Positions 17,808 to 26,587 of a stretch of 64,000 bases of DNA are shown here, piece after piece. Each line of letters starts with the position of its first letter. The first letter of the stretch is position 1. The translations under genes were made by a program, and so were the position numbers. The notes under the pieces were generated by a model. That model searched no databases. It worked only from the letters and a program-made list of their open reading frames with translations, and had not been told where the DNA came from. Source of the stretch: Paenarthrobacter nicotinovorans (GTDB lineage: Bacteria; Actinomycetota; Actinomycetes; Actinomycetales; Micrococcaceae); the NCBI RefSeq assembly GCF_007670255.1, contig NZ_SZVS01000005.1:186001-250000 (forward strand), in the 5' to 3' direction.

Positions 17808-18032
17808 ATGGGGCGCGGCCGTCAAAAGGCAAAAGCTACCAAGCAGGCTCGGGACATCAAGTACTACTCCCCGAACACTGACTATTCGGCACTTGAGCGT
17901 GAGCTCACGGGGCCATCCAGTCGTGTCAAGAGCCACTTCCCGGACGATCCTCCGGAGCCGGACTACTCGGCCTACGAGGACAAGTACGCGGAAGATGATG
18001 ACGACGAGGTAGACACCCGCCGTATCGGATAG
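17808..18032 (+). CDS. DUF3073 protein
   Basis: A 74-aa very hydrophilic protein. MGRGRQKAKATKQARDIKYY followed by SPNTDYSALERELTG is the signature of DUF3073, conserved across actinobacteria and often near purF/purM, as here. The C-terminus is acidic (EDKYAEDDDDEVD). No function is established. The ATG at 17808 has AAGGGGGT 6 bases upstream. A strong terminator follows about 90 bases after the stop. Confidence 0.9.
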   Translation: MGRGRQKAKATKQARDIKYYSPNTDYSALERELTGPSSRVKSHFPDDPPEPDYSAYEDKYAEDDDDEVDTRRIG

Positions 18033-18124
18033 CTGTCGCAACCAACAGGTGCCGCTGGCACTGAGTTGCGTACCGCCGTCGTACATCAGGTCATCGCGCA
18101 TCCCCGGATGCCGTATATCTTTTG

Positions 18125-18174
18125 AAAAGGGCCCCCAGGGCACGCCGCTCATTGGCGTACCCTGGGGGCCTTTT
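18125..18174 (+). terminator. Intrinsic terminator after the DUF3073 gene
   Basis: A long stem pairs AAAAGGGCCCCCAGGG (with ACGCC) and its complement GGCGT, CCCTGGGGGCCTTTT across a 7-base loop. It ends in TTTTCT on the plus strand, between DUF3073 and the VOC gene. Confidence 0.85.
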
Positions 18175-18214
18175 CTGCTGAGGCCCAAGTCCTGGCCGTG
18201 GCAGGATTAAAGGC

Positions 18215-18985
18215 ATGACGGAGAGAAAGCACTACGCCAGCGGCGAGCCCTGCTGGGCGGACCTGCAGACCAGGGACGTCGCGGCTGCCAAGGATTTCTA
18301 CCAGCAGGTGTTTGGGTGGTCGTACAAGGACCTGCCGACTCCGGACGGACGCAGTTATGCCCAGGCGTTCGTGAAGGATCAGTTGGTGGCTGTCATCGCT
18401 CCGCAGAATCCCCTGCAGGAAGCCGCCGGGACGCACGGACAGTGGAACATCTACCTGGCCGCCACGGACACGGAAGAAGTAGCCGAGGACGCTGCTCACG
18501 CCGGCGGCAAGCTGCAGTTCGGCCCCGAGGCAGTTGCCGACACGGGAGTGCTGGCGTTCATCGAGGCTGCAGGCGGAGGAACCACGGGGATCTGGCAGGC
18601 GGGAACGCATATCGGCAGCCACCTGTACAACGAGCACGGTGCGCTGGCCTGGGCCGAACTTCTCACTCCTGAGCCCCAGGCCGCCGTCGCGTTTTTCCAG
18701 CAGCTTTTCGGCTACGAGGTCACCGAATATCCCCAGGACGACGGCGGCAGCTACAGCACGCTGATGGTCGGCGGTGATGAGGTGGCCGGCATTGTCCCTG
18801 CCGAGGAGGGCGACGACGCCGCGTGGCAGGTGTACTTTGGGGTGGCTGATGTCCGGAAGGCCGCCGACGCAGCCGTCGCGGCCGGGGGAGAGCTTCTGGT
18901 GGAACCCGAGGACCAACCCGAGGCTGGGTCATTGGCCACTATCATGGACGCCCAGGGCGGAATCCTGAGCCTGATCCAGGTCTAG
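18215..18985 (+). CDS. VOC-superfamily protein, two tandem domains
   Basis: A 256-aa protein of two glyoxalase/bleomycin-resistance-type modules, about residues 10-125 and 140-256. Each starts with WADL- or WAEL-like strands followed by A-x-x-F(Y/F)-x-x-(L/V)FG (AKDFYQQVFGWSY and VAFFQQLFGYEV). Tandem VOC proteins of this size are common in Streptomyces and Arthrobacter; their substrates are mostly unknown. It sits between two terminators, so it is monocistronic. Confidence 0.85.
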   Translation: MTERKHYASGEPCWADLQTRDVAAAKDFYQQVFGWSYKDLPTPDGRSYAQAFVKDQLVAVIAPQNPLQEAAGTHGQWNIYLAATDTEEVAEDAAHAGGKLQFGPEAVADTGVLAFIEAAGGGTTGIWQAGTHIGSHLYNEHGALAWAELLTPEPQAAVAFFQQLFGYEVTEYPQDDGGSYSTLMVGGDEVAGIVPAEEGDDAAWQVYFGVADVRKAADAAVAAGGELLVEPEDQPEAGSLATIMDAQGGILSLIQV

Positions 18986-18994
18986 TACCCAACT

Positions 18995-19035
18995 AAAAGC
19001 GGCCCGGCAGTTGATCCAACTGCCGGGCCGCTTTT
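18995..19035. terminator. Bidirectional terminator between VOC gene and purM
   Basis: A perfect 19-base stem, AAAAGCGGCCCGGCAGTTG and its complement, with a 3-base loop. The A-run and T-run at the two ends serve both convergent genes. Confidence 0.92.
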
Positions 19036-19050
19036 CAAGCGAGAGGACGC

Positions 19051-20199
19051 TTAGGCGTAGGCGTTCACCAAACGGACCGCGCCGCCGTCGACACCCTTGG
19101 CACCCTGGACGTAATCCGGACCGGTCTTGTCGATCGAGTCCGAGTTCTCCGTAACGGTACCCATGACCCAGGACGGCAGGCCGCGCTCGTTGAGGCGGGC
19201 GACTGCGGCGTCGGCAGCTTCCGGGGAAACGATCGCAACCATGCCCACGCCGAGGTTCAGCGTACGCTCCAGGTCGGCCAGCGGAACGTTGCCGAGCTCG
19301 GAAACGAGCTTGAAGATCGCTGGGAGCTCCCACGTGGCGCGGTCAACCGTGGCGACGAGGCCCTGCGGGAGGACGCGTGCCAGGTTTGCGGCCAGGCCAC
19401 CACCGGTGACGTGGCTGAAGCCGTGAACAGCTGCTCCGGCGGAAACCGGGAACGTGCGGGCCAGGTCCAGGCAGTCGGCGGCGTAGACGCGGGTGGGCTC
19501 CAGGAGTTCCTCACCCAGCGTGCGGCCAAGCTCGGAAACCTGACGGTCCAGGGCCCAACCGGCGTGGTTGATGACGCGGCGGACAAGGGAGTAACCGTTG
19601 GAGTGCAGGCCGGAGGAGGCCATGCCGATCACGACGTCGCCCGCGCGGACGCGGTCCGGGCCGAGCAGTGCGTCAGCTTCCACAACACCGGTGGCGGCAC
19701 CTGCGACGTCGTATTCGTGCTCCCCCAGGAGGCCCGGGTGCTCGGCGGTTTCGCCACCCACCAGGGCGGTACCGGCTACGGAGCAAGCCGAAGCGATACC
19801 GCGGACGATGTCAGCAATGCGCTCGGGAACAACCTTGCCGCAGGCGATGTAGTCCGTCATGTAGAGCGGCTCGGCGCCCACAACAACGATGTCGTCCACC
19901 ACCATGCCCACCAGGTCGAAACCGATGGTGTCGTGGATGTCCATGGCCTGCGCAATGGCCACCTTGGTACCGACACCGTCGGTGGAGGTCGCCAGGAGCG
20001 GCTTCTTGTAAGTCAGGAGCTTTGAGACGTCGTAGAGGCCAGCGAAACCGCCGACGCCGCCAATCACCGACGAGTTATGGGTCGCCTTGACAGCGCCCTT
20101 CATGAGTTCGACTGCGCGGTCTCCCGCTTCGACGTCGACACCTGCCGAAGCGTAGGTGATGCCGGCGTTGTTGTCAGCGGCGGGGGTTGCGGAGGTCAT
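19051..20199 (-). CDS. purM: Phosphoribosylformylglycinamidine cyclo-ligase (AIR synthetase)
   Basis: A 382-aa ATP-dependent enzyme of purine synthesis that closes the imidazole ring of AIR. Typical segments are ITYASAGVDVEAGDRAVELM, GGFAGLYD, LLATSTDGVGTK, IGFDLVGMVVDDIVV, and the later VIGMASSGLHSNGYSLVR and FSHVTGGGLAANLAR. Slightly longer than E. coli PurM because of N- and C-terminal tails. The ATG overlaps the purF TGA (ATGA), so it is the second gene of a purF-purM operon. Confidence 0.97.
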   Translation of the reverse strand: MTSATPAADNNAGITYASAGVDVEAGDRAVELMKGAVKATHNSSVIGGVGGFAGLYDVSKLLTYKKPLLATSTDGVGTKVAIAQAMDIHDTIGFDLVGMVVDDIVVVGAEPLYMTDYIACGKVVPERIADIVRGIASACSVAGTALVGGETAEHPGLLGEHEYDVAGAATGVVEADALLGPDRVRAGDVVIGMASSGLHSNGYSLVRRVINHAGWALDRQVSELGRTLGEELLEPTRVYAADCLDLARTFPVSAGAAVHGFSHVTGGGLAANLARVLPQGLVATVDRATWELPAIFKLVSELGNVPLADLERTLNLGVGMVAIVSPEAADAAVARLNERGLPSWVMGTVTENSDSIDKTGPDYVQGAKGVDGGAVRLVNAYA

Positions 20200-21821
20200 A
20201 CAGACTCTTTCTTGTCGGCGTCGGTCAAACGATCAGCGTCGGTCAGGAGGTTCTCGAATTCGGCGTCGGGCCCTGGATCGCAGCCCGTGGCGCCGGGCTT
20301 CTCGGCCGGATCCTCGGTTTCTTCAACGGAGTCTTCGGCAGGGGTGAGGCCACCCAGGTCGGTGCGCTCCAGCAGGTTCTTGCCCAGCTTGTCCGCGTGC
20401 GGCAGCTCGATCGGGTACTTGCCCGTGAAGCAGGCGGTGCAGAGACGTTCGCGTGGCTGCTGGGTGGCGCCGATCATGCCGTCTTCGGAGATGTAGGCCA
20501 GCGAGTCGGCGCCGATGGCCTGGGAGATCTCGTCGATGGTGGCACCGTTGGCGATCAGCTCCGCGCGGGAGGCGAAGTCGATGCCGTAGAAGCAAGGCCA
20601 CTGGACCGGGGGAGAGGAGATCTTGACGTGGACCTCTTTGGCGCCGGCTTCCCGCAGCATACGGACAATGGCGCGCTGGGTGTTTCCGCGGACGATCGAG
20701 TCGTCCACCACCACGATGCGCTTGCCGCGGATCACGGACTCCAAGGCGTTGAGCTTGAGCCGGATACCGAGCTGGCGCAGCGTCTGTGAAGGCTGGATGA
20801 AGGTACGGCCAACGTAGGCGTTCTTGACGAAGCCGTGTGCGAACGGAATCCCGGACTGTTCGGCGTAGCCCACAGCGGCGGGAGTGCCGGACTCGGGCAC
20901 CGGAATGACGAGGTCTGCCTCGTGGGTGTTCTCGCGGGCCAACTGGCGGCCCATCTCCACGCGGGACTCGTAGACGGAGCGGCCGGCGATGGCGGCGTCG
21001 GGACGGGCCAGGTAAACGTATTCGAAGACGCAACCGGCCGGGGTCGGCTCGGCGAAGCGCTGCGAACGGACGCCGTCCTCGTCGATGGCGATGAACTCGC
21101 CGGGCTCGATCTCGCGGATGAAGCTGGCACCGACGGTGGCCAGACCGGCCTGTTCGGAGGCGACAACCCAGCCGCGATCCAGGCGGCCGAGGCATAGCGG
21201 CCGGATGCCGTACGTGTCACGTGCTGCGTAGAGGGTTCCCTCGTCCATGAACACGAAGCAGAAGCCACCCTTGATCTTGGGAAGCAGCTCCAGAGCGGTC
21301 TGCTCCAGGGTCTTGCCCTCTTCACCTTCAAGGAGGGCCGTCACCAGTGCGGTGTCGGAGGTGTTGCCCTGCTTCATTTCGCCGGTCAGCTGGCCGTCGT
21401 TGCGCTGGAGGATCATTTCCCGGAGCTCAGCGGTGTTGGTCAGGTTGCCGTTGTGGGCCAGTGCAACCGTGCCGGTTGCTGTCGCGCCGAGGGTCGGCTG
21501 CGCATTGGCCCAGTGGCTTGCACCGGTGGTGGAGTACCGGCAGTGGCCCACGGCCAAGTGCCCGGTCAGGGTGTTCAAAGTTGTCTCATCGAACACCTGG
21601 GACACAAGGCCCATGTCCTTATAGACGTTGATGCGCTTGCCGTCACTGGTAGCGATACCAGCCGATTCTTGTCCGCGGTGCTGCAGCGCATACAGCCCGT
21701 AATAGGTGAGTTTTGCTACTTCTTCACCGGGAGCCCAGACACCGAAGACGCCACAAGCGTCCTGGGGGCCTTTTTCGCCGGGGAGAAGATCATGAGAAAG
21801 TTTTCCGTCGCCACGTGCCAC
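20196..21821 (-). CDS. purF: Amidophosphoribosyltransferase
   Basis: A 541-aa enzyme for the first step of purine synthesis, transferring glutamine nitrogen to PRPP. The Ntn nucleophile is Cys23 in DACGVFGVWAPG after a short propeptide. LTYYGLYALQHRGQESAGIA follows. The PRPP loop is VVVDDSIVRGNTQRAIV. Cysteines for the Fe-S cluster of the Bacillus-type enzyme are present near PCFYGIDF and LCTACF. The Asp/Glu-rich C-terminal tail of about 50 residues is an actinobacterial extension. The GTG at 21821 is the only sensible start; no clear ribosome site is seen. Confidence 0.97.
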   Translation of the reverse strand: MARGDGKLSHDLLPGEKGPQDACGVFGVWAPGEEVAKLTYYGLYALQHRGQESAGIATSDGKRINVYKDMGLVSQVFDETTLNTLTGHLAVGHCRYSTTGASHWANAQPTLGATATGTVALAHNGNLTNTAELREMILQRNDGQLTGEMKQGNTSDTALVTALLEGEEGKTLEQTALELLPKIKGGFCFVFMDEGTLYAARDTYGIRPLCLGRLDRGWVVASEQAGLATVGASFIREIEPGEFIAIDEDGVRSQRFAEPTPAGCVFEYVYLARPDAAIAGRSVYESRVEMGRQLARENTHEADLVIPVPESGTPAAVGYAEQSGIPFAHGFVKNAYVGRTFIQPSQTLRQLGIRLKLNALESVIRGKRIVVVDDSIVRGNTQRAIVRMLREAGAKEVHVKISSPPVQWPCFYGIDFASRAELIANGATIDEISQAIGADSLAYISEDGMIGATQQPRERLCTACFTGKYPIELPHADKLGKNLLERTDLGGLTPAEDSVEETEDPAEKPGATGCDPGPDAEFENLLTDADRLTDADKKESV

Positions 21822-21978
21822 TGGTCGATTGTCTCATGTTGTGGGCGTGGTACGTTCCCCCGCAGCCTATATGACCCCGCCAACCCCTACAGAAAAGGCG
21901 AAGATCAGGCGTGTCGGGCCGAAAATGCGGTGTGTCTCACATTGGCTCCCCCGCAAAAGGGCGGGACGGGCGCCTGAC

Positions 21979-22311
21979 TTAGCGGACGCCGTCGTTCTCT
22001 GGTCCCTCGTCCGGAACCGAATCCGGAACGGCCTCCACCACCGCACGCTCGGAGCGCTTGACGCTCATGCGGTCCAGGACCAGGGCCAGGATGGAGAAGA
22101 GGATGACGCCGCCGCCGGCGCAGACGGTGAGGAAGAATCCGAACACTGTGCTCGCGTCGAAGGCGGGATCGGCCGGGCGGCCGTAAGCGATGATTGCGGC
22201 CACGATTGCCCCCACCACCGCGCCCAAAATCATGAAGGGAACGAACTTGGGCGCCCGGCGAACCGTGATTTCGCGGCGGGCGGTGTTGGGGGTGGTGTCC
22301 TCTGAAGCCAT
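21979..22311 (-). CDS. Small two-TM membrane protein
   Basis: A 110-aa protein beginning MASEDTTPNTARREITVRRA, with two hydrophobic segments near residues 25-47 (FVPFMILGAVVGAIVAAIIA) and 58-80 (TVFGFFLTVCAGGGVILFSI), and a charged acidic tail (VPDEGPENDG). I know no function; proteins of this shape are conserved near purF in Arthrobacter relatives, from general recall rather than a search. The start is chosen because the upstream frame is Arg-rich out-of-frame sequence of uraH. The ribosome site is weak. Confidence 0.65.
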   Translation of the reverse strand: MASEDTTPNTARREITVRRAPKFVPFMILGAVVGAIVAAIIAYGRPADPAFDASTVFGFFLTVCAGGGVILFSILALVLDRMSVKRSERAVVEAVPDSVPDEGPENDGVR

Positions 22312-22340
22312 ACCTTCAAGCGTACCGTTCCGCGTTTGGG

Positions 22341-22386
22341 TACAGATAATGCCCCTAAGAAGACTCCTTAAGGGCATTACCTGTAC
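22341..22386. terminator. Hairpin downstream of uraH
   Basis: TACAGATAATGCCCCTAAG pairs imperfectly with CTTAAGGGCATTACCTGTA around a short loop. It lies just after the uraH stop on the minus strand and before the small membrane protein. There is no long T-run; it may be a terminator or an RNA-stabilising element. Confidence 0.5.
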
Positions 22387-22400
22387 AAAAACTTGGCGGG

Positions 22401-22742
22401 TTAGCTGCCGCGGTACGTCGAGAAGGCGAACGGGCTCAACAGGAGCGGCACGTGGTAGTGCTCGCCGGCGTCGGAAACTGTGAAGTTGAGGTCCACTTCC
22501 GGGAAGAAGGTCTCGGTGCCGAGACCTTCGTAGTACGCGCCGGTGGCGAAGTTCAGGCGGTAGGCGCCACCCGGGACGCGCTCCGGGCCAAGGGTCTTGA
22601 TGCGGCCGTCGGCATCGGTTTCGCCCTTGGCCACCAGGGTCCATTCGTCGCCTTCGCGGACGTAAAGCACGACGGCGACCCCCGCCGCCGGGCGACCGGA
22701 ACCGGTGTCCAGGATGTGCGTGGTTACTTGTGAGACGCTCAT
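22401..22742 (-). CDS. uraH: 5-hydroxyisourate hydrolase
   Basis: A 113-aa transthyretin-related enzyme that opens 5-hydroxyisourate to OHCU in urate breakdown. Family marks are the N-terminal THILDTGSGRPA, the central Arg/His positions, and the C-terminal YRGS signature exactly at the end. Full length for the family, cytoplasmic. Its ATG overlaps the uraD TGA. No uricase gene lies next to them, so the pathway's first step must be encoded elsewhere. Confidence 0.95.
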   Translation of the reverse strand: MSVSQVTTHILDTGSGRPAAGVAVVLYVREGDEWTLVAKGETDADGRIKTLGPERVPGGAYRLNFATGAYYEGLGTETFFPEVDLNFTVSDAGEHYHVPLLLSPFAFSTYRGS

Positions 22743-23248
22743 GCGTTGACTCCTTCGCTGACCAGGCCGGAGAGACGCAACAGCGCGATCTCCCGCAGCT
22801 GCCCGGCCACAATCGTGTCTTCTTCTTCGGGGGTGTGGTTGAGGCGCTCCTGCAGCGTGCTGAGGATTTCCTGGGCGCTGCGACCGGCGGCGCGGATCAG
22901 GAAGACGCGGCCGAACTTCTCTTCGTACGCCCGGTTGCCTTCTGCCAGCGCGGTTGTCGTCTCGTTGTCCCCGGGGTCGACGCCGGCTTGTTCCGAACGC
23001 GACATGGCCGCCTCGGTGGTTTGTGCCTTGGGACGTTCACCGATGCGGGGGTGGTGGGCCATGGCTGATTCCACCTCGGCCGCAGTAAAGGGCTCGGCGG
23101 CGCGTTCGGCCTGTGCCAGGAGTTCATCGACGCTGGCGTAGGGGCGCGCGTCGACGACGGCTTCCACCCAGCGGCTGATATCCAGGCAGGGGGTGAGGGT
23201 CTTGATGGCCTCGTCCCGGTCGACGCTGTTGAATACTGCAAGCTCCAT
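22739..23248 (-). CDS. uraD: OHCU decarboxylase
   Basis: A 169-aa helical enzyme that decarboxylates 2-oxo-4-hydroxy-4-carboxy-5-ureidoimidazoline to S-allantoin. The catalytic motif MAHHPRIGERP (His) and the SRSEQAG and FLIRAAGRSAQEIL segments are present. The ATG at 23248 is preferred over ATGs up to 10 codons upstream because GAGG lies 9 bases before it. First gene of the uraD-uraH pair. Two operator-like repeats lie 88-123 bases upstream and match those in front of hyi. Confidence 0.94.
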   Translation of the reverse strand: MELAVFNSVDRDEAIKTLTPCLDISRWVEAVVDARPYASVDELLAQAERAAEPFTAAEVESAMAHHPRIGERPKAQTTEAAMSRSEQAGVDPGDNETTTALAEGNRAYEEKFGRVFLIRAAGRSAQEILSTLQERLNHTPEEEDTIVAGQLREIALLRLSGLVSEGVNA

Positions 23249-23335
23249 GCTTGTCATCCTCGTGCAAAATGCTGGCATCCATGGTGTGGGCTATGCGGAA
23301 CCCCCGCTTTCGGGAGGAAGCGTTTGCTTTCTTGC

Positions 23336-23371
23336 TTCCGCATCATGGAACTGTTATTTCAGCATACGTAA
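23336..23371. promoter_or_regulatory. Candidate IclR-type operator pair upstream of uraD
   Basis: TTCCGCATCATGGAA (23336-23350) and the weaker TTCAGCATACGTAA (23358-23371) start 22 bases apart. They match the pair upstream of hyi (TTCCGCTTTGTGGAA and TTCTGCTTTATGAAA, 21 apart). The dyad shape TTCC-N7-GGAA is like sites of IclR-family regulators. The regulator gene is not seen in the window. Confidence 0.55.
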
Positions 23372-23400
23372 TTCAGTTAAGCCGAGTCGCCCGGCTGGTG

Positions 23401-24231
23401 TCAAGAGACTACCTCGTGATGACGCCTCGTGCGCACCGTCAGATAGAGCCTGTGAGCGGTGATGACCAGCGCGAGCCACGCGATGCCGATAGCCCAGGCG
23501 GCCAGGACGTCGGTCAGCCAGTGGTGGCCGAGGTAGACCCTGCTCAGGCCCATGGTTGCCGCAAAGACGGCGGCGATGACTATGGTGATGACCCTTGCCC
23601 TGGCGGTCTTGACCCGCAGGATGATCAGGTAGGCCACGATTCCAGCGATCACGATCGAATTCAGGGAGTGGCCGCTGGGGAATGAAGCCGAATGTTCGTA
23701 TGGCGGGATCGCGTCCGCAAGATCGGGGCGTGTGCGGCCAAACAGCGGCTTTCCCAAGATGGTGATCAGGAGTGAACCCAGGCCGGTTGCGAGCATCAGA
23801 ATGACCGGAGTCCACGAACGCCTGCGGGTTGCCAGGAAAATCATGATTCCCACCGCGATGAGTGGCATGCCAACGGTGCCGCCCACGTTCGTATAGGCCG
23901 TGATGGCCGCATCTGCAGCAGGGGAGCGGAAGGACTTGGCTGCTTCCAGCACGGGGTGATCGAAGTTCGCGACGCCGTTGGCTTCTGTGACGGACTCGTA
24001 GACTTCACCGAAGGCCCATGCCAGTGCAAGCGTGACACCGAGGCCCACCAGGAGTGTGATGATGAGGGCTGCGTAGGGGCCAAGGAACTTGGTGACCCGC
24101 TCCGCGCCCCTGGCCAAGGTTCGGCCCGCCGGGGACTTCCACCGCGTAAGATCCTGCCCGGCGACGAAGCGGTCCTGGTTTACTTCACCCCGTACGCCCT
24201 GTTCTGCGGGGCTGTTTCCTTCAGTCGTCAC
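23401..24231 (-). CDS. PAP2-family membrane phosphatase
   Basis: A 276-aa integral membrane phosphatase, probably acting on lipid phosphates such as undecaprenyl pyrophosphate or phosphatidic acid. Five to six TM segments start near residue 55. The three PAP2 motifs are present: KPLFGRTRP (KX6RP), PSGHS, and SRVYLGHHWLTD (SRX5HX3D). An N-terminal cytoplasmic tail of about 35 residues is hydrophilic. GTG start at 24231. Divergent from the aminotransferase gene. Confidence 0.9.
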   Translation of the reverse strand: MTTEGNSPAEQGVRGEVNQDRFVAGQDLTRWKSPAGRTLARGAERVTKFLGPYAALIITLLVGLGVTLALAWAFGEVYESVTEANGVANFDHPVLEAAKSFRSPAADAAITAYTNVGGTVGMPLIAVGIMIFLATRRRSWTPVILMLATGLGSLLITILGKPLFGRTRPDLADAIPPYEHSASFPSGHSLNSIVIAGIVAYLIILRVKTARARVITIVIAAVFAATMGLSRVYLGHHWLTDVLAAWAIGIAWLALVITAHRLYLTVRTRRHHEVVS

Positions 24232-24398
24232 TCTCGTCCCCTATCGTGGCGGCTTCGATATTAGTGAGTAACCTTAGCATTTGCGCTTTGGAGTTCCCCT
24301 TGCGGGGCCTGATATACGTCCCATGCCCGACTTTTGGCACGAAGAGCGGGCCTCACAACGGCTGCTGGGGCAGAATGACCTCAACTGAAGGAGTTCGC

Positions 24399-25493
24399 AT
24401 GCCCGACATTCTGACATCCAGGTTCCTGTTCGGTCCCGGCCCGAGCAATTGCTACCCCGAGGCCATGGCCGCTCTGGCCTACCCGGTGCTGGGCCACCTT
24501 GATCCGGTGTTCATCGAGCGCCTCGACCACACCTGCGAGGGGCTACGGACAGTGTGGGGCACGGCCAACGCGCGGACCCTTCCGTTAAGCGCCACAGGTT
24601 CCGGCGGCATGGAAGCGGCGTTCGTGAACACCGTGTCCGACGGCGACGTAGCTGTCATCGCCGTCAACGGACTTTTTGGGGCGCGCATGTGTGAGGTCGC
24701 CCGGCGCTGCGGGGCGACAGTCATCCGGGTGGACCACGAATGGGGCCAGCCGGTCGATGCCGACCGTGTCCTATCCGCACACCCAAACCCCGCGGTCATC
24801 GCCGCCGTCCATGCAGAGACGTCCGTGGGCGTGATCTCGGATATTGCTGCCCTCGGAGCCGGGAAGGGCGACGCCCTGCTGATCACCGACGCCGTCACGT
24901 CCATAGGCGGACTGGACCTTCGGGCAGACGACTGGGGCATCGACGTCGGATACGCCGGCACCCAGAAATGCTTGGGCGTCCCGCCGGGGCTCTCGCCCTT
25001 CACGGTGTCAGATCGCGCGTTCGAGCGCCGCGTCAAGGATCCGCGCTCGTGGTACCTCGACATCGGTCTGCTCGGCGGGTACGTCGGGGCTGCTTCAGGC
25101 GCGCGGACGTACCACCACACCGCGCCCGTCACCATGATCGCCGGACTCGAGGCGGCACTGGACCGGATCCTCGCCGAGGGCTTGGAGAACGTACAGGCCC
25201 GGCACCGCGCCGCGGGCGCTGCTTTGCAGGGCGGACTGCAGGAGATCGGACTGAAACTGTTCGCCGCCGAAGGCTCACGCCTGCCGAGCCTCACCACCGT
25301 GAAAGTGCCCGACGGCGTCAACTCGGCAGCCGTCCGCGCTTACCTTTTGGAGCACTTCAGTATCGAGATTGGCTCCGGCGTAGGGGAGTTCGCCGACACG
25401 GTGTGGCGTATCGGCATGATGGGCCCGAATGCCAACAGTGCCTCGGTGACCCTGGTGCTGGGGGCGCTGAAGGAAGCCCTCGCAAAGGCCTGA
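24399..25493 (+). CDS. Class V aminotransferase (alanine/serine-glyoxylate type)
   Basis: A 364-aa PLP enzyme. FLFGPGPSNCYPEAM at the N-terminus, TGSGGMEAAFVNTV, HAETSVGVISDI, LITDAVTSIGG, and the PLP-lysine in YAGTQKCLGVPPGLSP are typical of alanine-glyoxylate/serine-glyoxylate aminotransferases. It most likely converts glyoxylate to glycine, which fits the glyoxylate-producing purine catabolic genes on both sides; the amino donor is uncertain. The ATG at 24399 has AAGGAG 7 bases upstream. A 32-bp-periodic repeat array begins at its stop codon. Confidence 0.85.
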   Translation: MPDILTSRFLFGPGPSNCYPEAMAALAYPVLGHLDPVFIERLDHTCEGLRTVWGTANARTLPLSATGSGGMEAAFVNTVSDGDVAVIAVNGLFGARMCEVARRCGATVIRVDHEWGQPVDADRVLSAHPNPAVIAAVHAETSVGVISDIAALGAGKGDALLITDAVTSIGGLDLRADDWGIDVGYAGTQKCLGVPPGLSPFTVSDRAFERRVKDPRSWYLDIGLLGGYVGAASGARTYHHTAPVTMIAGLEAALDRILAEGLENVQARHRAAGAALQGGLQEIGLKLFAAEGSRLPSLTTVKVPDGVNSAAVRAYLLEHFSIEIGSGVGEFADTVWRIGMMGPNANSASVTLVLGALKEALAKA

Positions 25494-25677
25494 CGCTCGC
25501 TCACATCCCTCCCGCTTGAACCCAACGCTCTCTCACATCCCAAGGGTTTGAGTGCGTCGCTCTCTCACATCCCAAGGGTTTGAGCGGGTCGCTCTCTCAC
25601 GTTCCGTGGGTTTGAGCGCGTCGCTCTCTCACGTCCCTCCCGGATTTCCGGTTTCCTCTCTCACATCCCAAGGTGCG
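25494..25677 (+). repeat. 32-bp-periodic repeat array after the aminotransferase
   Basis: Six units have their TCAC(A/G)T core at 25501, 25533, 25565, 25597, 25629 and 25661, exactly 32 bases apart. Typical unit: GCTCTCTCACATCCCAAGGG then TTTGAGCGCGTC. The array fills the whole gap between the TGA of the aminotransferase and the stop of the convergent lipoprotein gene. Confidence 0.92.
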
Positions 25678-26235
25678 TTATCCGGCGACGGTGGGGAGTT
25701 CCGAGGAGTCGCAAGTGGCTGAACTTACCGGAACCGTGATTCGCAGGTACGCCGGGCTTTTGGACTCGATGCTTACGGTGGCTCCCACAGCGTCCGTGCT
25801 GCGCGCCACCACCCAGCCTCCAGGAACATCATCCGTGCCCCCAAATTCCGGAAAGCCATGCTTGCCAAGGACAGGGTTGCCGGCCGCGAAGACTTCCTCG
25901 AAATTCCGGGACGGCTCCACGATGTCCGCACTGCTCTTCATGCTCGCCGGCCGCAGGATGCACCGCCCATCGTTCGCCTTCGACAGGGACGCCCGCTTGT
26001 CCTCACTCCAGGTGATTCCGGGCAGCTTTTGTTCCAAGGCGGCAATTAATTCAGTGCGAAGGGCGTCGTACTTGGCAAAACTCTCGGCCACCGGGGCTGC
26101 GGTTTGCTGAGGAGTGACCGTTGGGGAGTCACTTGTTTCCCGGGTTGGGTCGCCCGGCGCCTGGCTGCAGGCGGCCAACGTGAGGGCGCAGGCCAAGACA
26201 ACGGCCCGCTTCCCCAGCTTGATGGTGTTTGGCAT
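25678..26235 (-). CDS. Putative lipoprotein
   Basis: A 185-aa secreted lipoprotein with a positively charged N-terminus, hydrophobic core (VVLACALTLAAC) and lipobox LAAC with Cys near residue 23. The mature part starts with a Thr/Pro/Ser-rich linker and holds two more cysteines (GRCILRP and SATCDSS). I recognise no family with confidence; it resembles small Mycobacterium Lpp-type proteins in layout. It converges on the aminotransferase gene. Confidence 0.7.
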   Translation of the reverse strand: MPNTIKLGKRAVVLACALTLAACSQAPGDPTRETSDSPTVTPQQTAAPVAESFAKYDALRTELIAALEQKLPGITWSEDKRASLSKANDGRCILRPASMKSSADIVEPSRNFEEVFAAGNPVLGKHGFPEFGGTDDVPGGWVVARSTDAVGATVSIESKSPAYLRITVPVSSATCDSSELPTVAG

Positions 26236-26380
26236 TCTTCCCCCGGTTTCCGTTGCGCTTGCCTGCGCGTTGATGCACGACGGCGGCAGTCACCGCATGC
26301 TTTCACGCTTGCCTTGCGTCCGGCCATGGGGAGAACGCCCCTGTGGACAGTGGTGAGCGAAGGATAGGGAATTGGGGGTG

Positions 26381-26587
26381 GGATGTGAGCGAGCGTCCGG
26401 CCCAAGCGCGGGGGATGTGAGCGAGGGTTCGGTTCAAGCCCGGGGGATGTGAGCGAGCGTGGGGCGCAAGCGGGTGGAATGTGAGCCAGCGTCCGGCCCA
26501 AGCGGGTGGGATGTGAGCGAGCGTTCGGCCCAAGCGGGTGGGATGTGAGCGAGCGTCGGGCCCAAGCGCGGGGGATGTGAGCGAGGG
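26381..26587 (-). repeat. 32-bp-periodic repeat array after the RsbW-like gene
   Basis: Seven units of GGATGTGAGCGAGCGT followed by CCGGCCCAAGCGGG-like sequence, with the ATGTGAG core at 26383, 26415, 26447, 26479, 26511, 26543 and 26575, exactly 32 bases apart. Read on the minus strand the array starts directly at the TGA of the RsbW-like gene. The rest of the gap, 26236-26380, shows nothing recognisable. Confidence 0.92.
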
